64,000 nucleotides of DNA from contig SIJG01000016.1 of NCBI GenBank assembly GCA_023374025.1, positions 1,467,642-1,531,641 on the forward strand. The letters are read 5' to 3'. A program made the position numbers and the translations under genes. A model generated the notes under the pieces. The model did not search any database. It was not told the DNA's origin and worked only from the letters and a program-made list of their open reading frames with translations. Positions 47,266-57,665 of the stretch are shown piece after piece; position 1 is the stretch's first letter, and the number at the start of each line of letters is the position of its first letter. Source of the stretch: Heterodera schachtii. Its lineage: Eukaryota; Nematoda; Chromadorea; Rhabditida; Heteroderidae.

Positions 47266-47404
47266 TCACTTCGCATTTCAAAAATCCAATTTCTGTCCAA
47301 GACAAATGTGTCGGAGTCACCAAGTGCCAAAATGCTCTCATGCAACGGTTTGAGGAAGACATTCGACGCATGAATCGTTTTGTACATTCGCACTAAAAAG
47401 TTCG

Positions 47405-48061
47405 CGTTTTGGACTTTGTTATGCTCAACATTTGGCCAATGCTCCATGATACCATTCATGTGATGGGCTTGAACACTGTCATTTTTCGCCATTTTCGTCA
47501 ATTGGCCCCGTCACTTCTCAGCGATTGTCCATCACTTAACGGTGTCTTTTTCGGTGACGGCATTTTCCCTGAATTTCCGCCCGATAAAAGTGCCAACGCG
47601 TCGGATGGCCAAGCTGTGACCAAATGGCTGTTGACGCCTCGTCCGGATGGTCTGCCTGAGTTGCTTAAATGCTCTGCTAATTCACCAATTGGTCAATGGT
47701 CGTCAATGATTGAACAGCTCAAAGCGGTGATTATCCCAATTTCATTGGTTTTTCTATGATTTTTTGTCCCATTTTTAGGCATTTTCCAATGCTTCTTCTC
47801 CGGTTACTTTTCGCATTTCGTTTTACTTTCCGCTGTCTTCTCCGCTTGACTCGATTATGCCATTTGATCTGAGCCTAGTGATCACTGATCAACAACAGCA
47901 AAGAAATGATGAATTAAAATTTTTCATCTACTTTTTCGGCTTTTCAGGTACATCGATCAAAATGTCGTCGCATTTCTCCGTCGTTTTCACCGTTTTTTCG
48001 CCGTTTGTTCAACGGATTTGTACATTATCACGGGCAATGTTCGCCTTTTGGACTTTGTTTT
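47405..48061 (+). pseudogene. F-box subfamily-2 relic with exon pieces out of order
   Basis: 47405-47726 matches the second part of exon 3 of the 60.1 kb gene (FVMLNIWPMLHDTI, FRQLAPSLLSDCPSL, GQAVTKWLLTPRPDGLPELL). 47779-47900 matches the start of its exon 4 (AFSNASSPVTFRISFYFPLS). 47948-48061 then encodes the FIRST part of exon 3 (YIDQNVVAFLRRFHRFFAV ... LLDFVL), with its own acceptor. So the order is 3b-4-3a. No F-box exon is present. 3a ends exactly where 3b would begin and where LINE sequence starts. A decayed tandem duplication is the simplest history. Confidence 0.85.
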
Positions 48062-50240
48062 AATTTAATTTATCGAGCAAACCAAAGGCACATTAGTGCT
48101 CTTACATGGTGCAAAAGGAAAACAAACAAATAAAAATGATCAAGTAAAAATACAGAATAAAAACTGATAAAAAAACAAAATTAAAATAAAATAAATCAAA
48201 TTTAAAATTCACAGGTGATTAAAATATGGAATGTAAATGTGGCACATGGAACCTACTCAGAACTCATTGCTTTTAATAAACCCCTGAATTCCTTTGCCTT
48301 ATTAATTTGCACCGCTACCATTGGAAGGTTATTCCAGTTTCTTACTATCCTATGGAAAAAATTATTTTGAGTTTTGGCCGTGTGGCGCTTTACTCGTAAA
48401 AGTAAAGGCCTCCTGAGCCTTTCTGAGAAAGAGAAACTTTTCCCAGCATCAAGGCTGGTGAACCCTTTAATTATTTTAAAAGCTGTGGTTAAATCATTAA
48501 TTTTTCTTCTTTCTTCTAATTTTTGTAAATCAGTTATTTTTAATCTTTCCCCATATTTTTTGTACAAAAAACCACATTTTCTAAGTGCTTTTCTTGTGAA
48601 AAATTTTTGAACCCGCTCAATTTTGTAAATATCTTTTTTTAAGTTAGGGTTCCAAACTTCTGTGGCGTATTCTAATTGAGGTCGTACAAAAGTTTTATAA
48701 GCTGCGGTTAAAGTCTTTATTTCCCTGGTTTTTAAAACTCTCAAAATTTGAACAGAATCAAACGCCTTGACAAAATCAATATAGATTATGTCAATTTGTT
48801 GATTCTTTTGTAGAGAATTATATATATCGTCCATTGTTTTTAATATTTGGGTTGTAGTTGACCTATTTTTTAAAAACCCAAATTGTTCTTTATCAAAAAA
48901 TGTTACAGTGTTCAGAAATTCTAAAATTTTGTTACTCAAAATTCGTTCAAAAACTCTGCAATAGTGCTGGTTAATGAAATCGGTCTATAATTTAATGGAT
49001 CAGTTTTTTCGCCTTTTTTGAAAATTGGTACAACTAATGATGTCCGCCATATTTCCGGAATTTGACCGGAATCTAAAATTAGCCTAAATATATCTGCTAA
49101 TATTTTTGTAATTGGTTCTGCACAATTTTTTAATAAAATGTAAGGAACATTATCTGGTGAAGTTAATTACGCCGGGGAAGTCTTCTTAATATATTCCAAA
49201 TTATGCCAGCGTTCAATTCAATGTCAGAAAGTTTAATCTTATTCTGTGTTGATTGAGTTTGTGGACCATTAACAATTGATTTTCTTAAAAATGACTTTTG
49301 AAATATTTCTGCTAATATCTTACATTTTTGTACATCCCTGGAAAACATATTTCCAGCACTATCAATTAAAGTAGGTATTTCGTTGACTTTTGAAAGATTT
49401 TTTTACAAGCTTATGCAAACGTAATTTCTCTGAAACTAAGTCTCTTATTTTTTGAGGATACGATTGTTTTATTATCGATTTTAGAGGCCTATTGGGTATA
49501 AAAATATCATATAATTTCAGAACTTTAGTTAAAAATTCTTTATATTTCTGTTCAACGGTGAACACTGAGTTTATTGATAAATCAATTCGATTTTCAAGTA
49601 ACGCCTGACTTAATTTCGAAAAATTAATATTTTAAAAATCTCTTTTATAAATTTTAGGATTTTTATGACTGAATTTTACTTTTATTTTAAATCCGACCAT
49701 TTTGTGATCAGAAATTGAAAAATTTTCTAGAACTCTCAATTCATTAATTAATACTAATTCACTAGTAATTACTAAATCTAAAATTGCTTTTTCTCTTGTT
49801 GGTTCCTTAACATGCTGTATCAATTGTCTTTGGTGCATAAACTCAATTAGAGAATTAGACGCCGGATCATTACTTTTTTTACCTTATTTTCATCCCATAA
49901 TATATTTGGGATATTAAAATCACCACAGAATATGGTAATTTCAGAATCGCTCTGGTCAGAAATGAATTTGAGTAGTTTTTTAGTATTCTGAACTGTACTA
50001 TTTGGTGGACGATATATATTTATAATTTGAATAGGTTTTTTAAAAAGTAGTTTAATGTGAATTATTTCGCTTTGGAATTTTGTCCCAGAGAAAAGTGTCT
50101 GATAAGGGATAGTTGATTTTAATAGAATTGCCGATCCTCCGCCCTTTTTATCATTTCGGCTTGCAAGGATTATTTGATATTGATTATTTACTGTAAATTC
50201 TGATTCTACTGTGTTTCTGGGGTTTAACCAGGTCTTATTG
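48062..50240 (-). mobile_element. Dead CR1/Jockey-like non-LTR retrotransposon (endonuclease + reverse transcriptase)
   Basis: Reading from 50240 down: an AP-endonuclease part with YRPPNS, CGDFNIPNILWDE and the late SDHKM motif; then reverse transcriptase with NYRPISLTST, QFGFLKNRSTTTQIL and YIDFVKAFDSV; then thumb and C-terminal regions (RPQLEYATEVWNP, RVQKFFTRKALRK, LEERRKINDL). The catalytic YxDD segment is deleted between KAFDSV and QILRVL. At least one frameshift breaks the frame near 48950, others lie upstream, and the 5' end is missing. It cannot move on its own. It sits between a broken F-box exon (left) and F-box 3' UTR sequence (right). Confidence 0.9.
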
Positions 50241-50245
50241 ATTTG

Positions 50246-50350
50246 AACGGAAATGATTTAATTAATTAATTGTATTTGAGAAATGATCGATCTCAATTTG
50301 TTCTGCTTATTTTTTCTCTGAAATGCTTTTGTCGATTCTTTCGTTCCAAT
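50246..50350 (+). pseudogene. 3' UTR relic of an F-box gene
   Basis: acggaaatgatttaattaat through ctgaaatgc and ttctttcgtt matches about 100 bases directly after the stop of F-box gene 4 (54004-54110) at roughly 90 percent. No coding exon lies upstream; the retrotransposon occupies that place. Confidence 0.8.
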
Positions 50351-50906
50351 TATATAAAACAGAGCTCGGATTCGTACTTGGATGCCAAGTACATACTTGG
50401 ATTTCGGCTTTTGTGCTTGGTAAATTTTAACTGTACTTATTTCCGAGATTGTATTTGGAAATCGGGATTTTTGCATATGAATATAAAAATATTTCAAAAT
50501 TAATTTTCCCGTCGGCACCGCGTACCCCCCCCCCCCCCCCCCCTCGAATGAGCAAAAAGTTTTCTGAAAAAATGCCGCAAAAAATGTTGGAGAAACAGAT
50601 GCGAGTCAAAATTTTTAGGCCGGATAAGTTCTGCTAGAAAAAAAGGGATTTGTTTAATCCCGTAAGCCGTTCCGGGGTCAAAATTCTTTTATCCTTTCAG
50701 GAATTTCAAAAAAGCCGAGCTCTCTCTCTCCCTCATTAACTGTAAAAAAGTCCAAATCTTTCATTTCACACAAATATAAATACACAAATAAATTCCTATT
50801 TCAATTATTAAATCCAAAAAAGGATCAATCGATCATTTCTCAAATAATAATCCATTCATTCATTGCGCTGATCACTGCTTGGCCCCGCGGCACTCGAGCA
50901 CACATT

Positions 50907-52278
50907 TTAGTCATTTTTATCTGCTGGTGGAGACAATGGCCTAAAAATTAAATGCAATTTAATTGGGTGAAAATAGGAATTTGGCAATGGCAAATGCCAT
51001 TTATGACTAAACAATGCTTACACTTACCCAATGGCATTTTGGAAGTCATTCAAATGAAAGAAGAGTCTGTTTAAATTGGCGCCCGAATAGTACAAATCGT
51101 CCGCCAAATTTTCGTCTTTCTCCCGCTGTTTTTGATCCGCCGCCGTCTCCCCAATAATAATTGGACATCGCTTCAACAGCCAATTAGCATTCGATACTTT
51201 GTTCAGTGTCAATTTTTCCTTGGTTTGTTCGTTCATCAATTCAAATGGGTCAATTTGTGTTGGCCCGTAACCGTAAAGTCCAAAACTAATTTTGTAGCTG
51301 GCCGAGACAGTGGCACGGGAAAATGTCTAAAACAAATGCTAAACGCAAATCAAATGAAATCAATCAATTAGTAAGTTATTTAATGAAAATGTGTGCCGTC
51401 CTACGCCCCACCTCTTTGAAATTGGAGATCCATTCGAGATTTAGTAGATACGAATTAGCCCAGCAACGCAATCGCTTCGGTTGTCCATTGGTGGTCGGAG
51501 TGTGTAACCATTTGGTCAAATCTTGGTCGGCAGAAAGAGTTGCAGTTGGCACATTGAAATCATCATCAACAAGCACACCGGGGAACAGAAAACAGGAAGT
51601 GATTGCATTCAACTGGATGAGATCGGTGAGAAGTGTCGGTGAAGTGCGGCGACGCAAATTGTGCAAATATTCGGCATCGACTAAGTCCAAATGGCGAATG
51701 TTTGACACAAAAGCGTGCCAAATTTGACTGACAAAAACATCCCAAATCTGCTGGACATCCTTATTTTGTCTGTACGCACAAACAATTCCAATTTGGTGCC
51801 AATTCTGTCCCAAATATGCTTGTTGGCATGGAGAAATGATATGACGGAATGGTCAATGTACCTGAAAAAACTTTGATCATTTTTTGACAAATTCTGTTAA
51901 CAAATCTCACTCAAAACTTCTAAAATTAAAAAGTGCCGAATTACTCAATCTTAAGATGATTAAAGCGGATTTTGTTGGGTAGCGGATGGTCCGGCATTGG
52001 AAATCCCTCATATTTGCCATCGACAAAAATTTTTGGCATTTCAATGTCCATGCGAATTGTAATTGCATTCCAAAGCGTCAATTCCTTTTTTCCACCAAAT
52101 ATTTGTCCACCAAAGCATCAAAACGCGGAGAGAGCAGTGCCATTTTAAATCCGAGTTGGGCATGGTCGAATGATGGGAGAATGTCCATCCAAACATCGCT
52201 GCAGATCCAACTTAAAACATGGAAAAGTTGGGTAAATGGAAATTTAGTAATTAAAAAAATTTCTTACCGTCGGTTCAT
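50907..52278 (-). pseudogene. F-box protein 3, two frameshifts
   Basis: Exons 52278-52268, 52210-51945, 51861-51412, 51326-51028, 50940-50907. MNRR start, F-box WICSDVWMDILPSFDHAQL, then YIDHSVISFLHANKHIWD, NLRRRTSPTLLTDLIQL, FELMNEQTKEKLTL and WLLKRCPIIIGETA, with tail PLSPPADKND. In exon 2 the frame is lost near 52090, where the family's DGKSELT becomes EKR plus a stop. In exon 3 a second one-base change near 51760 shifts frame within the KDVQQIWDVF stretch. The terminal exons remain clean, so decay is recent or the changes are assembly errors. It is head-to-head with F-box gene 4. Confidence 0.8.
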
Positions 52279-52635
52279 TTCTGAGGCAATTAGCGCTGAG
52301 CACACTTACAATTAATTAGTCGTAAATATGATTACAGAAAATGACTTTTTCTGTCAATTTTCACTTCCTTTTATACGATTTTTTTTACTCGTCGGTACTC
52401 AAATGTACGCAAATATTTTTAGTATAAAATTGCCATTTTTTCTCCTTTTCGGTAATTTCAAAGTTTTTAATGGGAAATTGCTGTTTTCATGTACCTTCTC
52501 TAAATTTTGTGTTCTTTTTGCTCTCTCATTTTTCCTAATTGCCTATGCTTTAAGTTAACACATTTTTTTTTGCCCTTTGTGACACACAAATCAAATTTGA
52601 AAAATTGGTGAGACCTTTGCTGATTGAACCACAAA
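52279..52635. promoter_or_regulatory. Shared intergenic promoter region of a head-to-head F-box pair
   Basis: 357 bp separate the ATGs of the minus-strand copy (52278) and the plus-strand copy (52636). The plus-strand side (about 52570-52635) holds ttgccctttgtgacacacaa, tcaaatttgaaaaa and gctgattgaaccac before ATGAAC. The same order occurs upstream of the gene starting at 56814. Confidence 0.55.
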
Positions 52636-53950
52636 ATGAACCGACGGTCAGAAATTATTTTTAAAAATATAAAATTTTCATTTTCCCATACATATTTTCC
52701 ATGTTTCAGTTGGATTTGTGGCGACGTCTGGATGGACATTCTCCCATCTTTTGACCATGCTCAACTTGGACTCAAAATGGCATTGCTTTCGCCACGTTTT
52801 GATGCGTTGGTGGACAAACATTTTGATGGCAAAAGCGAATTGACAATTTGGAGACGTATCAGAATTCAAAAGGACGAAGAACCAAAAGCAAACGGACCAA
52901 AACCGAAAATGTCTATAATAATCGATGGCAGTTACCATTTTTTGGATGTTCCGTTGTCTGTTCGTCAACTGCCCAACAAAATCTGCTTTAAGAACCTTCT
53001 GATTCGGTCATTCTTAACTTTTGTGTACACTAAAGCATTTTAATATTTCTTCAGGTACATTGACCATTCCGTCATTGAATTTCTCCATGCCAATAAACAA
53101 ATTTGGGACAGAATTGGCACCAAATTGGATTTGATTGTGTATTCAATTGATACGGATGTCCAACCGATTTGGGATGTTTTTGTCCATGAAATTTGGCACA
53201 TTTTTGCGACAAACGTTCGCCAATTGTACTTTCCTAATACCAATCATTTGGACAAATTGCGTCGTCGCACTTCACCGACATTTCTCACTGATCTTGATCA
53301 ATTGAATTCAATCGATTCTTGTACTCTATTCCCCGATGGAATTGCTGACGATGGGCCAAATGCAACTGCTGGCCAAGCATTGGCCAAATGGTTGCACACG
53401 CCGAGCAAAAATGGACAACCAAAGCAATTACATTATCGCAATGATTATTTGGGTCCACTGAATCTCGAATGGGTCAACAACTTCAAAGAGGTGTCTCGCC
53501 ATATTTTCTACAAATTGTTTTGTTTTTATCAATTTTGTTTAGACATTTCGCCGTGCCACCACTTCTGTCAGTTACACAATTCAACTTTATTTTCGTGTGG
53601 GAACAATGCCAATTGAACAATTTGAATTGGTGAACGAACGGACGAAAGAAAAGCTGACACTGAAACACAGCAAAGAATACAATGAATCAGTGTATAATTG
53701 GCTGTTGCAACGGTGCCCAATTGGGGAGACGGCGACGGCGCCAATTAAGTGGAAAATGCGCGAAGATTTGGATGCCAATTTTAACTATATCAGATTTGAG
53801 CGACGTTATGACAATTATTCGGGTGCCAATTTGAACAAAATCCGATTTGATTTGTGGGGTGGAAATCGATGCATTGGGTGAGAAGCAAAACAGCAATTTT
53901 TGATTGTCAAAATTAATTAATTTTTTAGGTCATTGTCGCCACCAGCGTAA
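52636..53950 (+). CDS. F-box protein 4, 366 aa, intact
   Basis: Exons 52636-52646, 52710-53006, 53055-53490, 53543-53877, 53929-53950, all in phase. Exon 1 is an 11-nt coding mini-exon (MNR plus two bases) before a GTCAG donor. F-box WICGDVWMDILPSFDHAQL, then LKMALLSPRFDALVDKHF; exon 3 with YIDHSVIEFLHANKQIWD, LRRRTSPTFLTDLDQL and GQALAKWLHTPSKNGQPKQL; exon 4 with FRRATTSVSYTIQLYFRV, FELVNERTKEKLTL and WLLQRCPIGETA; short tail SLSPPA. Predicted SKP1-binding substrate adaptor of SCF ubiquitin ligases with a family-specific C-terminal domain. Best-preserved member of the MNRR-type subgroup. The 3' flank to 54110 is the likely UTR, shared with the relic at 50246. Confidence 0.88.
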
Positions 53951-54365
53951 GAGGAAAAAGAAGAAGCGGATCAAAGCAACCAAAACGTCGTCTGATTAAG
54001 TGTACGGAAATGATTTAATTAATTAATTGTATTTGAGAAATGATCCACCTCAATTTGTTCTGCTTATTTTTTCTCTGAAATGCCTTTGTTAATTCTTTTG
54101 TTCTATAATACCGGTATATGTACACATTTATTTTCTTTTTTTTGTGGCAATTTTTTATTTTCGATTGAAACGATTATCTAGAGAATTTGGAAATCCAATA
54201 AGTAGTTAAGGGTGTTTCCCTCCCCCCACTTAGAAAAAAAAAAATTAAAAATTTAGTTGGGTAATAAGTAGGGTTGAAATTTTTAGCGACGAAAAATCTC
54301 GAAATATGTAGTTATTCTTGAAAATAGACAAATTTTAAATTTTCTCGCATGAGGGTCGATTTCAA

Positions 54366-55562
54366 GTAGAGATCGGACCGGTCGGTTTTTTTTCGGTTTT
54401 TTTCGGTATTTTCGATTTCGGTTTTTGACCGAAAAAAATCGACCGAGAAATTTTTGAGTTTTTCGGTTTTTTTTCGGTTCGGTTTTTATACCGAAACCGA
54501 CCGACCGAAATAATCCAAAAACCGAAACAACCGACCGACTTTGTTGGCCATTTTCTTAACAAAATTCATTAAAAATTTCCCCCGGCGGCGCCTATCGGCA
54601 CCGCCGGCCCCCCAAAAACCCAATCTTTTCTTAAAAAAATAAGCCCAAAATTTGTTATTTTTAGACAAAATCAGTTAAAAAATAGCATTAAAATTATTTA
54701 AAAAAATTTGAACCCCTTTCTTCATTGCACATGCGCAGAAAAAATATGCAAAAGAATATAATTTATATCCATTTTTATAACATATTAGGTTTTTAATTTT
54801 CAAAAAAGATAATATTGTCCATTTTCTTTCTTTATATATTTTTTCTATTGAAAGCGGATTTTTTTCTTTGTACAAAGATACGATTATTGTTTAAAGAGCA
54901 TTTTACTTATTTAAATAGATGACATTTTCATAATTTTTTTTACATTTTTTATAAATATTTTTTGTGTTTTTGGTTTTATTTTTATTTTAGTCATTCCTGA
55001 GTTGAACGTAACTTAACCCGGTTGACTAACCCTCAGCTGCGGGTAACTTTTCAACCCGCACCTAATAAAAGTTCATAGAATTAAATTACCTAGGTATTGA
55101 AAGAGTTATGAATAGCAAATTCAATCATCTCTATTTGTAAGGTAATTTCATCATAGTGATACTAAAAGCTTTGTATTAGTCACTATTTGTCACTATTTTG
55201 GACTTTTTAAACTATTTTGGCACTTTTTCTAACTATTTTAAAAAAAATGTTTTTTGGCTTCCTTTTTTCAATTTTCCAAAATTAGTACACCATTCGATAG
55301 AGCTTCAATAGCTTTACAATTTAGTTCAAAGGTGATCTTTAGCTTTTTCTGTTAATAAAAATGTTTTAATGCTTTTTTTGGAAAAAATATAAAAATTCAA
55401 AAAAAAACCGAAACCGAAACGATATACCGAAAATTTTTCTTCGGTTTTTTAACCGAAACCGACCGACCGAGAAATTTTTGAGTTTTTCGGTTTTTTTCGG
55501 TTTCGGTTTTTTTTCGGTTTTAAACCGAAACCGACCGACCGACCCTCTTGTCCGGTCTCTAC
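54366..55562. mobile_element. 1.2 kb foldback element with CGGTTTTTTTCGGTTTCGGT arrays
   Basis: Left end gtagagatcggaccggtcgg mirrors the right end ccggtctctac. Both subterminal zones are arrays of TTTTCGGTTT/AAACCGAAA and ACCGACCGACC. An inverted hairpin-family copy lies at 54582-54608. The interior is AT-rich and shares cactatttgtcactatttt with the 4009 element. No ORF of value. It abuts the 3' end of F-box gene 5. Confidence 0.75.
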
Positions 55563-55636
55563 TGTACAGCAGGGGCAATACCGTATCCTCCTGTCCGTGC
55601 TCTATTCAAAAGTAATAAAGCCTTCTTTCCGCTCAC

Positions 55637-56814
55637 CCAATACAATTTCCACAAAGCCTGAAGTAAATTCGGTTCAAATGGTCCAAATTTTCGTCGTCTT
55701 TCCATTGAACGGTCGCCGTCTCCGCAAGAATTGGGCTTCTCTCCAACAGCCAAGCACTAAGGAATTCAGCACTGCCAGCTTTCTTCATCAGTCTCAGCTT
55801 CTCATTTGTCCGTTCGTTCACCATTTCAAATTGTTCAATTGGCATTTTTAACGAAATTAAATTAAACCAAATATTGTAACTGACAGGAGTTGTGGCACGA
55901 AGAAATGTCTAAACAAAATTAATAAAACAAAAAAATAAATAAACTAAAATGTGTTCGGCCACCTCTTTGAAATGGTTGATCCATTCGAGATCCAGTGAAT
56001 CCAAATAACCATTACAACGCAATTCCTTCGGCTGCCCGTCTTTGCTCGGAGTGTACAACCATTTGGTCAACGCTTGGCCAGCAGTTGCATTTGGCCCATC
56101 GTCAGCAATTCCATCGGGAAACAGAAGAGCAGAAACGATTGAAATCAATTGATCATGATCAGTGAGAAATGTTGGTGAAATCAGACGACGCAAATCGTTC
56201 AAATCATTGGCATTATGAATACTCCAATGGCGAATTCTTATCGAAATAATTGGCCAAATTTCAGGGACGAAAACATCCCAAATCGGCTGATCATCTTCCT
56301 TTTTGTTTGCACACACAAATAATTTCAATTTGATGCCACTTCTGTCCCAAATGTGCTGGTTGGAACGAAGAAATTCAATGACGGAATAGTCAATGTATCT
56401 GAAGAAACATAAAAATGCATTAATATAAACAAAAAAAATTGAAAGTTACTCAATCAAAAGGAAAAGAAAGCGAATTTTGTTTGGCAACGGATGGTCGGGC
56501 ATCGGAAATGCCACAAAAATGCCATCGATCAAAACAGACAGTTTCGCTTTTTGTCCAATTTCCTCGTCCTCCATGTCCTTTCGAATTTTAATCTCTTTCC
56601 AAATTGTCAATTCCGTTTTGCCATCAAAATGCGTGTCAACCAAAGCATCGAAACGATAAGAAAGCAATGCCAATTTGAGGCCGAGTTGGGGACGGTCAAA
56701 AGATGGGAGAATGTCCATCCACACATCGCTACAAATCCAACTGAAACATGAAAAAAGAATTGGGTAAACGAAAATTTGTAATTTATAAAAAAAAATTCCT
56801 TACCGTCTGTTCAT
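55637..56814 (-). CDS. F-box protein 5, missing its short last exon (~337 aa)
   Basis: Exons 56814-56804, 56740-56450, 56398-55963, 55908-55637, all in phase. MNRR mini-exon; F-box WICSDVWMDILPSFDRPQL; then YIDYSVIEFLRSNQHIWD, LRRLISPTFLTDHDQL, GQALTKWLYTPSKDGQPKEL, FEMVNERTNEKLRL and WLLERSPILAETATVQW. After CGNCIG a GTGAGC donor is present, but no acceptor and PLSPPA-type tail follow before the foldback element at 55562. Read-through meets TGA immediately, costing only a handful of residues, so the protein may still be made. Same exon sizes as F-box gene 4. Confidence 0.82.
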
Positions 56815-56890
56815 TTTGATGGTTCAATAATCAGCACACTTTTCCCTTTTTCCAATTGATTGGTGTGTCAAAAGGGCAAAAATCTGTTGT
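56815..56890 (-). promoter_or_regulatory. Conserved upstream element of F-box gene 5
   Basis: On the minus strand ttttgcccttttgacacacc, aatcaattggaaaaa and gctgattattgaaccatcaa precede ATGAAC. The same blocks in the same order precede F-box gene 4 (52565-52635). Conservation outside coding sequence suggests a promoter or 5' UTR/trans-splice region, though recent duplication could also explain it. Confidence 0.5.
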
Positions 56891-56963
56891 TATGTAACTT
56901 AAAACGAGACTGTTAGAAAAAATGAAAGAGCAAAATACAAAAAAATTGTTCTAATTATTCGAC

Positions 56964-57665
56964 ATGAAACGAACCAACGCAACAAACATCACTCCGCCTC
57001 CCGCCAAACGTTCAATGGCACCTGTGCTGGACCTGGACCCAATCACTGCCGCACTCGCAGAGCAAGAACGCCAACGCACATTGGTGTTCATCGGCCTCCC
57101 AGAAAGCAATGCCACCCGCCCATCGGAGCGTGTACAGGATGACAGGGAAGCCACCACAAAAATCTTGGATCATCTCGAAGTTGAGGCTGAACCAACCGCC
57201 ATCTTTCGTGTTGGCCGGTTCGACTCTCAGCGAACTACACCACGCCCACTCAAAGTGGTCATGCCAACATCCGCGCACCAACACATTGCACTCGGAGGAT
57301 GGAAGCGCGAGCGTGTTCGACTCCGTTCTCAGAAAAACCTTGCCCGCCTGTTCGTCCGCCCTGCGCTCACCAAAGAACAACTCAAGGAGGAATACGAAGC
57401 GCGTGTCCGAAAACGTCAACAAGACCCAGCTCCAGTGGCACCTCCAATGCAACCCGCACAGACAAAAGACCCGACTCCCGTCAACGAAAATGGGCCAGAA
57501 CTGAAGGAAGCCAGTCAAGGACGTGGGCCAGAACCTAAGGAGGCCAGTGAAGACACTTCAGAACCATCGCAAGTTGACAAAGCAATCCAAAACGAAATTG
57601 ACAAAGCTCTCCTCCAAATTCAATCCCTTCAAAAAGAACTCACCCATCTTGTCAAAAGAAAATAG
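56964..57665 (+). CDS. ORF1 protein of a non-LTR retrotransposon, intact, 233 aa
   Basis: Single exon, GC-richer than its surroundings and with different codon use. Order: basic Thr-rich N-terminus (MKRTNATNITPPPAKR), a central fold with TLVFIGLPESNATRPSE, KILDHLEVEAEPTAIFRVGR and RPLKVVMPTSAHQHIAL, then LARLFVRPALTKEQL, a Pro/Glu-rich linker and a C-terminal coiled coil ending LVKRK. This is the pattern of CR1/L2-type ORF1 RNA-binding chaperones that package LINE RNA. No endonuclease or RT follows; the 3' flank to about 57960 (a tail with aataaag) may be LINE-derived. It starts 150 bp from F-box gene 5, divergent. Domestication cannot be excluded, but LINE origin is the simple reading. Confidence 0.75.
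   Translation: MKRTNATNITPPPAKRSMAPVLDLDPITAALAEQERQRTLVFIGLPESNATRPSERVQDDREATTKILDHLEVEAEPTAIFRVGRFDSQRTTPRPLKVVMPTSAHQHIALGGWKRERVRLRSQKNLARLFVRPALTKEQLKEEYEARVRKRQQDPAPVAPPMQPAQTKDPTPVNENGPELKEASQGRGPEPKEASEDTSEPSQVDKAIQNEIDKALLQIQSLQKELTHLVKRK

Noticed and set aside
47256..47501. Minus-strand 81-codon frame over the permuted F-box relic
   Set aside because: Its first half is antisense to clear F-box coding sequence; the remainder is short and unsupported.
56951..57538. Antisense and alternate-frame ORFs over the LINE ORF1
   Set aside because: Shadows of a GC-rich 233-codon gene; only the plus frame from 56964 shows a recognisable domain order.
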